Positions 55,476 through 64,000 of a DNA stretch of 64,000 nt are shown here, piece after piece; the stretch's first letter is position 1; every line of letters starts with the position of its first letter. The notes beneath the pieces were generated by a model. It had not been told where the DNA came from, ran no database searches, and saw nothing but the letters and a program-made list of their open reading frames with translations. Source of the stretch: Amanita rubescens (Eukaryota > Basidiomycota > Agaricomycetes > Agaricales > Amanitaceae). Location of the stretch: positions 186,001 through 250,000 of the forward strand of contig WION01000026.1 in NCBI GenBank assembly GCA_015039365.1, written 5' to 3'. Made by a program: the position numbers and the translations under genes.

Positions 55476-56681
55476 AGGTTCGTTCGTGTACGGTGTTTGT
55501 GGAGATGCCATGTCTTTGTTTGCATGTCCAAATAATGGACTTTGCCTATATTCCTGTTCATCCACACCCGCGACCGCTCGCAATTGGAGCCTCGTGCTCC
55601 CTCCCTCGGATGTATTCATGATCATAGTATTATAGATTAGTGGTATGTTGTACTTATCGAGAGTGTACATGTCGAATACAAAAAAAAAAAGATAATGGAC
55701 ATCATGGTAAGGTCAACGTGATGTCAATGTGGTATCTAATAAAGATGACTAAATTATGCCCTAGAAGCAGATGTTAGGCAAACATTCTACTGGCAAACAT
55801 CAGGGTGACATTGTCCGGTCATATAAAAATTGTTGCCAAGTCAAACATTGTGCTGATAACCAGGGTTTAGATGTTGTATCAACATCTCGAAAAATTCCGA
55901 TCATCAGGTTATTCTGATGTCACAATGGCGTGTTACAGATCTCATATTAACAGTTGCGCTCTCAGGCACATCTAACATTTTTCTCATTTGGACGTGTAGC
56001 TCGTCTCTCCCCACGCTCATCGCCCATGGCTACGACCGCATCGCATTATGTCTTCACTCCACCAATGGACCGTCAGAGTCATGAGCAAACCGATATAAAG
56101 GTCTGAGTCGCCACCGTGCGCGCTCGGTCAGGGTGTACGCATCAAATTATTTTTTCTGCCCAACACTTCTCTTATAAGTAGCACATTCAGGTCCCACAGC
56201 GCTGTCTGTGTATGATCTCGAAATTGGTATGTAATATATCCTCGATACGAGCCATTTGAATAAAAACGCGCATATAGTTAAGTTTAGGATATGGGACTCC
56301 GCCCATCTCTCACCCCAGCTCCCGCCACCCTTCAAGCATCCGTCTCTCAGGCTCTCGAAGTCACTCTTGCTACCGCTGCCGCCGAATCTCCCCCTGCGCC
56401 GAAATGGGAACCGAAGCCGGTGCCGGCCAAAGACCCAAAGGCGGGGTCAACTAGCAAGAGACATTAGGCCGACGTGGCATAGCCGACGCTCTCTTCAAGT
56501 TGTACAATGTAATCAATTACAATAGCAGCAATGAAATGAATTGCAACGTGTGGATTGTAACTTAAGCTTTCAAGCCTGATGAGCAGTTAGATTTGTATTG
56601 CTATTAGGTTATAATTCCGCAATTTACAAATGCATCATCGGCCTATTCAACAGTAGACTAACAATACAACATCGCGATCAA
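55476..56681. other. Gene-poor stretch with poly(A) run
   Basis: An A13 run lies at about 55,680-55,692, possibly the tail of an old retroposed sequence. One short frame at 56,291-56,467 is listed separately. Downstream of 56,620 the sequence is the 3' flank of small-family copy 3, shared with 41,270-41,328. Confidence 0.45.
56291..56467 (+). other. Short A/P-rich open frame (58 aa), possible gene end
   Basis: ATG 56291 to TAG encodes a 58-aa A/P/K-rich peptide (ESPPAPKWEPKPVPAKDPK). Its C-rich third positions are like those of the 671-aa gene and unlike its surroundings, so it may be the displaced last exon of a well-expressed gene. No family is recognised. Confidence 0.3.
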
Positions 56682-57352
56682 CTACACGAACGACCAGTGC
56701 GGCTGCTCCTTCGCATATTTAATTGTGATCTCATCTCTGTTCATTTCAAATACGAAAGGATCGGAGACAGCGTTGTCGATGATGGTGTCGGTTACCAAAT
56801 ACTGGTGCCAGAAGATGGAGAATTTCTTGATCGGGGTAAGCTCGCTCGTCATATCAGTCAGAATTTTGGACGATAGGAAGAGAGAATGGTAAGTGTCAGT
56901 GATGGGGTTGAAGCTCCTGACCCCCACGCGGGCATCCTCCCTCCAATCATTTTGGACTCCGAGTGGCTTATTCTGGTCTACATCACCAATGACTCTGCCG
57001 TCACCATGATCATCAAACGTGGCCTTCTGGCCTAATTTAATGTCGGCAAATTCGGTGCCAGACGTGACTTTGGTGCCCTCCTACATAATAAATGCACTTC
57101 TTAGCGAAGGAATCGATGACTAAATAGGTGCAGACTGACCTGGTACGACATCGTTTCGAAGACTTGATACTTCTCCTCCCACTCGAGTTTCACCTCGAGC
57201 CCGAGACTCTTGTTAGGAACCATAGCGAAGATGACATTTCCTTTAAGTATTTTTGGACCAGCTTTTACGTCCCTCGTGAGGCAGAGATTGAAATCACGGC
57301 CCACGAGTGTTTCTAACGCGTCTCTATCAATGAGAACTTTGACCTTCGGCAT
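56682..57352 (-). CDS. Small uncharacterised two-exon protein, copy 3
   Basis: Exons 57352-57140 and 57080-56682 give 203 aa, with the same intron position as copies 1 and 2. Closest to copy 1, including ~60 bp of 3' and ~430 bp of 5' flank, so it arose by a ~1.2-kb segmental duplication. Shares FNLCLTRDVKAGPKILKGN, FAMVPNKSLG, WEEKYQVFETMSYQ, the block DARVGVRSFNPITDTYHS and KFSIFWHQYLVTDTII. Frame intact. Function unknown. Confidence 0.8.
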
Positions 57353-57790
57353 CTGAATAACATAGAAATGGCGATGACTCTGGTGAGCGAGTGGACAGTA
57401 TCGAAGACAAGCAGCTGGCATACAATGCTTAGAGTAGAGAGCGCAAACTGTCAGGTTGGTTGTTGGTTGGTTGGATCCCTTCAGATTGAAGCAGCTTTAT
57501 AGCTTTTCATTCGAACATCTGGAGATTCAGACGCAAGCTACGCGGTCCTTCCCCACAACGGGCCATCTTCAATCAACACATCGGACTCTCACTGTGGGAT
57601 TTTTTCGCTGCTAAAAGAACACTTTTCGATTGGCCGATTCGATTGAGAAGTTCCAGATAACGAGAAGGCACCCGACATATATTGCGATGCTCACACATGT
57701 GAATGTATTGTTTCTCTACCGGAGCTCACGGATCTCATCCATCTACATCAGAAATTCATTAATGTCAGGCAGCCTGTCACATCCTAGGTT
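57353..57790. repeat. 5' flank duplicated from 42.0-42.5 kb
   Basis: Nearly identical to 42,003-42,500 apart from indels (for example the segment ctcacggatctcatccatct). It ends where the member-D fragment begins. Confidence 0.75.
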
Positions 57791-57794
57791 ATGC

Positions 57795-57945
57795 AGAGAA
57801 TTCGAAGAGTTATGGAATGGGACGGCAGAGACCTGCCTATCTAAGAAAGACTGTATGTATGGTTTACAAGGCAGCATGATTGCTCAGCGCTCAGCCATGA
57901 ACGCGCGGCTAGTTTATCGTTTATCGTTTATGACTGTATAGTCGC
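57795..57945 (+). pseudogene. 3' end fragment of kinase-like member D
   Basis: About 110 bp are nearly identical to the last coding bases and stop region of member D (49,670-49,760, inverted): EFEELWNG, then the same nucleotides through the D stop codon. No upstream exons. A recent inverted duplication. Confidence 0.8.
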
Positions 57946-58349
57946 ATAATGTAGAATCGATATTAGGAAACTTGTGACATTTGTTTCACTCCGCTTGAGC
58001 TCATCCTGTTTGCTTTCACAGCCACATTCCAATCGCACGCCTGGTCTACGCCAGCCGCCCGCTTATAGACGTATGTAACGCATCATCCACAAAGGTTGCC
58101 CATGTCGGGCTGGGCGCTGAGCGGCGAGTCTTCGTTTTCTCATGTTGTGTACATATCCGTATAAACTCCCACTATACGACGGGCAAGGTAGGCTCCATTT
58201 TCACCTTCTGACCTGATCCTGATATTTAATTAACATTTAATTAAATCCCCAAACCTAAAATACAGATAACATATGGTAGACGATAGCCTTTGAAGAGGAC
58301 GCCTAACTAAGATGGTCCTACAATCAAAACAAGAGCAGAGAGTTGGATG
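57946..58349. other. 3' flank of the kinase-PHD gene
   Basis: No gene seen. 58,165-58,215 (aaactcccactatacgacgg...ctccattttcacc) resembles 60,990-61,045 (aaactcccagctatagaaag...), so the same flank is present on both sides of the kinase-PHD gene. Confidence 0.5.
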
Positions 58350-60731
58350 TCATGACGCCTTAGCCGACCTGGCGTTGGCATTATTTCGTCTTCCGCCCCT
58401 CAAAGGTCTAAGAGCATTTCGTTTTTTATTGCATGCACTACAGTACCATTGTCCTTGGGGAATCGACGTCAATCGCACACACGCGATATGGAACTGTGAC
58501 CATTTCATCAGCCAAAAAGATTTAGAATAAAGTTGAGAAACGCACCCATTCCCGCTCGCACTTGTCATCTTCACAAGCAATCATCTCTCCGTAACTGACG
58601 CCGCCACAAAAACAGTAGCCCTCATCATCGTTGACGTTCTTCCGTGTTTCGTCCCTCGAAAGTCTATGCGCATTTCGTTTTTCACCGCATGCACTACAGT
58701 ACCAATGTCCTTGGGGAATCGACGTCAGCCCCACACACGCGATATGGAACTGTGACCGTTTCATCAGCCAAAGATTTAAAATAGTAATTTAGACACACCC
58801 ATTCCCGCTCGCACTCGTCATCATCACAAGCAATCATCTCTCCGTAACTGACGCTGCCACAGAAACAGTACTTCTCATCTTCCACTTCATCTGTCTCCAT
58901 AGCATGACCCACACCCGTCGCTCCGACGGAGGCCACGGCCCTATCGCATTCGTTCGACGTGAGCAAAATGAGATAATGAATGCTGACACGCACCTTCTTC
59001 CACCGTTGTTTCTTGCACTAGTGCCTTCCGCTGCCCCGCCCTTCCTAGGCGACTTGTTAGGAATACCATCATCTCTTGCTGGCCGTTTTCTCTCTGCAGG
59101 GAGGATCCAGCCCGCATCGAACATCTTGAACGTACGTCTGCTACCGGACTCGAACGAAGGTGCGGGCGTGGACAAGTGGGGAGCGACATGGGGATACGTC
59201 GTCTTCCTCGCCAGAGCAAATGGGTCAAAACTGTTGATAGTTGTCACATTTGGGACAGATGCGATGGAAGATCCGGGCTAAAGCCTGTTAATAGAGTACA
59301 TTCTGCGTGACGCGACGTTGCGTACCTTCTTATCGTTGAGCAAAGATGAGAGGGACATCGACTGAGATGTAGCAATCAGGCTCCCAACGACATCTTTTAT
59401 CCCCGGTCGTTTCTGTGGTTCCCTCACCCAGCACTGCTGAATCACCTCCCATGCCCCATCACTCAAAGGTGGCTCATCTAGTCGATTTGGACGCTTATCT
59501 TGAATGACAAGGGCCACAATCTGTCCTTCTGGCCTGCCAGCAAAGGGTATTCTATCAAAATAGATCTGGCCAAATCAGCAAGGGTATCAGTATGATTGTT
59601 ATGACGCACTTCATAATAAAGACATCCAAATGAGTAGACATCTGACATTTGCGTTCTGGCTGGCTCAACAGCTGAGGGGTCGTCGGCATCCTCGAGGCAA
59701 CCGAATAACTCTGGGGCTGAAAAGTTGAGATGTTTTGCTCCCGATTGGGTATTTGTAGCGTCCAAGAGTCGGGTTAATCCGAAATCTGCAATTTGAACAT
59801 GAAGATTGGCATCCAAAAGGACGTTGTCCTGGAAAAGGTGTCAACATTTCAAAATATCATGCTTCAGTTGGAATACCCCTCGCAGGTCACCGTGAATAAC
59901 ACCTTCTGAATGAATGTATTCCATGCCTTGAGCCACCTCTAGTATCTTTGTCGGGGGTGAGCATCAACGAAGAGCAAAAAAAAAAAGCCATACACGTTCC
60001 CATGTCTCGTTAACAGATGGTTTTGCGTTCTTCCGCCATTGGGCCAGTGTGCCGTTCTCCATGTAAGGCGAGACAAGGAACATTTCCTCTTGTTGTTCAT
60101 AAATTCCCAGGAATGACAGTACAAACTCGTGCTTGAGCGTTGCCCACGTCAATGCCTCTCGACAGAACGCCTGTTAGAACAAACTTCAACGATAAGAACG
60201 GAACAAGGGAGGGAAGGACTCACAACATTGTCACCGGTTCTGTATAATACTTTCAGCGCAACGATCTCCCCGCGTAATTCGCCCTTGCAAACACCCCCGT
60301 ATGCACCACCAGCAATGTAATTACGCTTGGCTGGTACTGCGACTTCAGTCACAATCAAGGATCGTGGTATCACGGGGTTTGTAGATATGATTTTTAACAT
60401 CAACCGTTTTGCCCGTCGGTTGAAATTGCTAGTTGGATCCGGACTTGTTCGATCGCGAAGCAGATGAAGAATAAAATCCAACAAATTCAGGACGTCTGAG
60501 GTCTCGCTAAGTCGGGTGGCAACGTTGACGTAGTCTACAGGATGTAACAGATTGCACAGAAGATTGATAGTTGTTACGTTTACGACAGACGCGATGGAAG
60601 ATCCAGGCTATGACCTATCGTCAGAGTGTGTTCCGCACTTTTGCAATAACGCGCACCTCCTTGTTATTGAGCATAGAAAGTAGTAATGAGAGGGTGTCGT
60701 TGCCGCTGCCAGCGCCGGGACCATGGTCCAT
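58350..60731 (-). CDS. Protein kinase fused to two ING-type PHD fingers
   Basis: Ten exons: 60731-60657, 60607-60224, 60170-59994, 59945-59877, 59828-59610, 59565-59326, 59277-58994, 58940-58799, 58749-58546 and 58493-58350, total 1938 bp (645 aa), all phases consistent. Residues ~1-390 are a kinase unit homologous to those at 6-8.6 kb: AGGAYGGVCKGE (altered glycine loop), VALK, IHGDLRGDNVLL, DFGLTR, SAPELFG and SDVYSFG. The exon after LSSLLNDKK opens like a second kinase unit (PGSSIASVPNVTTIN) but then becomes unrelated sequence with a basic PAERKRPARDD tract. Two PHD fingers follow, each split after EREW by a 49-52 bp intron: YCFCGSVSYGEMIACDDDEC + FHIACVGL...WYCSAC, and YCFCGGVSYGEMIACEDDKC + FHIACVRL...WYCSAC. 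ING-family PHD fingers bind H3K4me3, and the cage Tyr, Tyr and Trp are present in both. The ING N-terminal helices are absent. Likely a nuclear chromatin-targeted kinase, if expressed. Confidence 0.85.
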
Positions 60732-61890
60732 GTTGGATGCGAAGGAGGTCTTCAGCGCTTATCGAGTCCATGCTAAGCAAGTCCAGTCACGGTCCCCTTT
60801 GTCACGTACGAGATTTCAAGCTTAGCTCGTACACATGGAATAGCAACCGAAGCCGCTCGCTTGCATTGGAATGCAGACGTAACACGCCATCCACCCGTGT
60901 CCTGGCACTTGCAACGCGGAACGATTTTTTCCTCATGTTTTAACTGCGCCATGCACGCCGCTTTTCCAGCGCAGAACAACGCGCGTGTATCTGTATAAAC
61001 TCCCAGCTATAGAAAGGCGAGGTGAGCTCCATTTTCACCTGACGGTCTGATCCTGACAATGCTCGACACGACAGCTCTGCTGCTGTTGCTTACCAACTCG
61101 CTTCAGCACCTCCAAAACCTAACTTCAACGTCTCTCAGGATACGGGAAATGAGTCATGACGATGGATAGCGGTCTTGGTCGCCTTCCTCAACGTCCGCGC
61201 AGCTTTCACGTCAGGCGTAGATGCGATGACGCCTTCGACACCGAGTCTGCTGCATCTGGCAGCGGAACCAGTTGAAAGTAGACGTCAACGTTCAAGACGC
61301 AAATTACCCAACACGCCGTTTCTGCCCCGTAAATGGCAGACAGTGCTGCCTCCACTGCGAGCACGAGTGGTGTCAAGAGTATGCACGAGTATCATGCAAG
61401 GAGAGGGGACTCGATAATGCAGATCAACCCCGGCGTTAGGTGCTGCATCATGCTCAAGTCATGGACGATGCTGACGACATGCAACTGCTTTCCAGCGCGC
61501 ACCGCTACTCAAGCTTCACCGAGGACAAAGGAGCAACAAGAGGGAAAAGAGAAGGAGAAAGGATGATGCCGCTCAACGACCGCCTGTATCCACGACGGAT
61601 CCGATCTACGTGCCTGTCTGCATCCACGCACTGTAGTTGTCCCACCAGCTGCGCAAATGCAACTAGTTCAACTACGGCTCCAACCTCCCCTACTGAAGCT
61701 CTACAGAGAGCCGGGCCGGTAGCTGGATCTCCGAATGCCAAGGGCGCTATGATTACAGAAGCAGCTACGCAGTAGCATAAGGGACTCTATCACAGGATCG
61801 TGGATCCGGATTGGTTGTACGTTGCCTCAGACTGAAGGTGGCCCCTTGCGGAATTCAGCACGCCGACGTTTCAAGAGATGAGTCGATATG
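60732..61890. other. Gene-poor stretch
   Basis: No gene supported. Overlapping frames at 61,140-61,790 on the plus strand have biased composition (S/T/R-rich) and no recognised motif. 60,990-61,045 repeats the flank seen at 58,165. Confidence 0.45.
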
Positions 61891-61899
61891 ATATGATAT

Positions 61900-62500
61900 T
61901 GGGTTTAAAATGATATGTATGTCTATTCAATCATCCCTCTGCATGCGAATGGAATCCTCATTTGGCTCTTCTCGCAGATACTATCACAAGGACCTTCGAA
62001 GGACGGTAATCCACTTCGTGTAGTTAAATCAACGTTCTCGCGAGGAAGATTGCAATATGGGCGAATAGTATTCTGCCTGGGTTTTGCCCTTGGTCTCGGA
62101 CTCTATCTAGTGCGTTTCTAATTGGTTGGTTGGTTGGTTGGCGTTATAGTCTCTGACAGTTAATATAGGGGGACACGTTTGCTGGATATCTGAAAACAAA
62201 CCACTACGCACTCGGCTCCTCCAATTAAATGCGCCACAGGGTTCATCTTGTCGAATTAATGCGGATGAAGACGTGGTGACTTGCTGTCTTGGTTTTCGTC
62301 CACGTCAATAGCCTGAATTGTGGGTTCGGCGATAGGGGGACTCGAATTTGAACCCTTGCAGGATTCCCAATGAGCGAGACTGAACCGGCATTCCACGATG
62401 TATCATTCGATAGAAGTTGGACGACCTATGGTTAGAACAAAAAGGCAGCTAAGAGAAAGGTTTTCAAGGTGATCAATTGCTGATCATGAAGCATAACTCT
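61900..62500 (+). pseudogene. Receptor (GPCR) relic
   Basis: 62,020-62,110 (gttaaatcaacgttctcgcg aggaagattgc) matches the loop-helix region of receptor copy 3 at 38,180-38,260. 62,440-62,490 (aggcagctaagagaaaggtt, tcaaggtgatcaattgc) matches its C-terminal end at 39,118-39,160. The sequence between is deleted or unrecognisable. Confidence 0.65.
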
Positions 62501-62735
62501 ACGGTGGTATGCATATCTCTCATCGGCCATTGACCTGATCTGATTCGAGCGCCGCCAGTATATTTGAATTTCAAGTTGTTCTGAGTGCAAGAACTCGGAG
62601 AGCATACGGAAGCTGAATAAGGCTTATAGATGGTGATGTGGAGCGTTAGATTGTAGACGATTGTGGAGTACGGCGCACTTTAATGTTTGGCAAAAGCTAG
62701 CACGTTTGATAAATGTGACATGCGTGACATGCGAC

Positions 62736-64000
62736 ATGTCCGACGGCCGTGAACAATCCTGGAGCAGAGAGCTACAGGACTTGTTCAACTATAACCCCCC
62801 TGCTGTAGAGAAGGCAGATGATCCGACGCCTTATCGACTCCCATTTACATTTTTTGATCGTCACATTGATTCACGACTTTCTTTGCGACGCGTTGTTTCC
62901 GTTCCTTCGTTCACGGCCGACATCGCTGAGGTTGTCGATCGCGCGGTACTTGTAACTAAAAATGAAGGGGGGGACTTACCTGATATCGACTACAAGGACG
63001 AAGAAGAGAGATCAGCGTTCTTCTCGAAGAGCGGACGAAGCTGGGGATATCTAGGAAATAGACTCACGGACGCTTCTTCTGTCGCGCGTTCCTATATTGA
63101 GGTCTCATTCCTCTATTGCTCTCCAGTTGGATCTACTTTTGCTTTGAACCCTCACTGTTACACCTGGTTGAACATCTTCCGGTTCAACAAGGCTGGCACG
63201 GAACCTGGCGAGGGTCGCAACTCCACAACAAATAACTATTTTCTTGAGATCCAGAGGGACAATAACACTGGTACTATGAACATCCCAAGGGGGATATGGA
63301 ACTTCCTTAACGAGGACGATCGTATGGATCTTTCCGAGATATCCGCAAGGTTTCGCCGACTAGTCACCTACCAATTCTGCGCGGCGACCAACGAGTACGA
63401 TGAACTTTTGGAGAAAATGGGCGATCTTTATGGAAGCGAATCCATCCCTTCTTTTTCAGACACCGTTTCTGGTTTTCAGACGCAGGAAATGCCGCTCACG
63501 CTGGTCGTGGATAGCACGATATTGCCATGGGGACCACGAGACACGGACGAGACACGAAGCACTGAAGAGAAGGAGAGAGGGGAGTCCCTCGGGCAGACGA
63601 TGAATGAGCCAGCCAAACTGCCGCCAAGCAATAAAGAACCTCTTCAGCCCAAAGGGATTACCGTTAGGAAGTCCACTGCCAACATAGACGATGTCACAAT
63701 CTTCGTTAAGCACGTAAGCAAATCTATCATATTTTTTTTTTTAGTTGTTTAACGATTGCAGGCATGGACCCGATCCGTCATGGACGACACCACTTTCATT
63801 GTATTTCATTCTGGTAAATACGAGCGTATTGGAGTGCGCCACCGTGAAACTGGCACATTGTCCTTGTCTGACTTGATCGACGTCCATAGTTGTCGAGATC
63901 CAGGATATGGCAAGATTCAAACTGGACTTTACCTTCTAATTATCAAGGACGTCATGGAGCGAGCGCGTGTCCTCAGAAAATTGATACCAGAACCTTCCAT
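62736..64000 (+). CDS. Kinase-like family member E, 5' portion
   Basis: Exon 1 is 62736..63713 (326 codons) and exon 2 starts at 63762 and runs off the window. The start ATG 62736 (MSDGREQSWSREL) follows an AT-poor region. N-domain: LPFTFFDRHIDSRLSLRRV, GSTFALNPHCYTWLNIFRF, ISARFRRLVTYQFCA. The first intron falls after IFVKH, the same place as in members B and C (VQH, IQR). Exon 2 begins AWTRSVMDDTTFIVFHSGKY, then ERIGVRHRETG, LSLSDLIDV and YGKIQTGLYLLIIKD. The domain content so far groups it with the kinase-bearing members B and C. Its 3' half is not visible. Confidence 0.8.

Noticed and set aside
55676..55990. A terminal-repeat (MITE) element after the poly(A) run, based on gacatca/tgatgtc ends
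   Set aside because: Only about 7 bp pair between the ends; similar short words occur throughout 54.9-55.9 kb by chance in AT-rich DNA.
61140..61790. N-terminal part of an ING gene on the plus strand matching the PHD tail at 58 kb
   Set aside because: Only a basic KREKRRRKDD run is suggestive, in one of several frames. No ING helical motif is present and the strand is opposite to the PHD exons.
62335..62415. Possible tRNA on the minus strand (ggttcaaattcgagtccccc)
   Set aside because: The T-loop-like stretch looks suggestive, but I could not pair a 5-bp T stem or a 7-bp acceptor stem, and no D arm is found. At most a tRNA-derived scrap.
1..64000. CRISPR arrays, bacterial operons or organellar DNA
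   Set aside because: Intron-rich eukaryotic genes throughout. The two regular arrays have no unique spacers and belong to a transposon island.

Overview
The window is nuclear DNA from a filamentous basidiomycete, most likely an Agaricomycete (species not determinable). The evidence is genes split by many short introns (mostly 37-65 bp, GT-AG, CTAAT-type branch points), a KDZ-type transposase with cysteine clusters, an aegerolysin gene, Crinkler-type effector sequence, an expanded set of HGDLRG-type protein kinases, and tandem seven-helix receptors. Exon joins given here were worked out by hand from splice signals and reading frame. Where a complete join is listed, its length is divisible by three, apart from the exceptions stated.

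Layout. 0-5.2 kb: the 3' part of a prephenate dehydrogenase gene (TYR1), a broken Crinkler-kinase piece, a well-coded two-exon gene of unknown function, and a TYR1/Crinkler chimeric scar. 5.5-8.9 kb (minus): one gene with two complete kinase domains in tandem. 9.1-20.9 kb: a large transposon-like island, bounded by two ~60-bp tandem arrays in inverted orientation and holding a KDZ/CxC transposase (plus) and three accessory genes (minus). 21.7-26.2 kb: an isochorismatase-GST fusion gene, a Crinkler-kinase gene with one in-frame TGA, and a TYR1 pseudogene. 27.3-39.2 kb: three near-identical-architecture receptor genes (plus) interleaved with two members of a kinase-like family (minus). 39.2-57.9 kb: a repeat-rich zone with a degenerate kinase-like gene, three intact copies of a small uncharacterised two-exon family, a decayed LTR element with a Gag zinc knuckle, an aegerolysin gene, two more kinase-like genes, and several segmental duplications. 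58.3-60.7 kb: a kinase gene whose second kinase unit has been replaced by two ING-type PHD fingers. 61.9-64 kb: a receptor relic and the start of a fifth kinase-like gene.

How it fits together. Only TYR1 (tyrosine biosynthesis), the 671-aa gene and possibly the isochorismatase-GST gene look like ordinary single-copy genes. The rest is dominated by birth, fusion and decay of kinases, receptors and secreted or effector-like proteins. The duplicated pieces carry their introns with them, which points to DNA-level duplication rather than retroposition. The most unusual items are the kinase-PHD-PHD gene, the array-bounded KDZ island, the scattered TYR1-Crinkler scars, and a kinase-like family whose members end either in a kinase C-lobe or in an unrelated domain.
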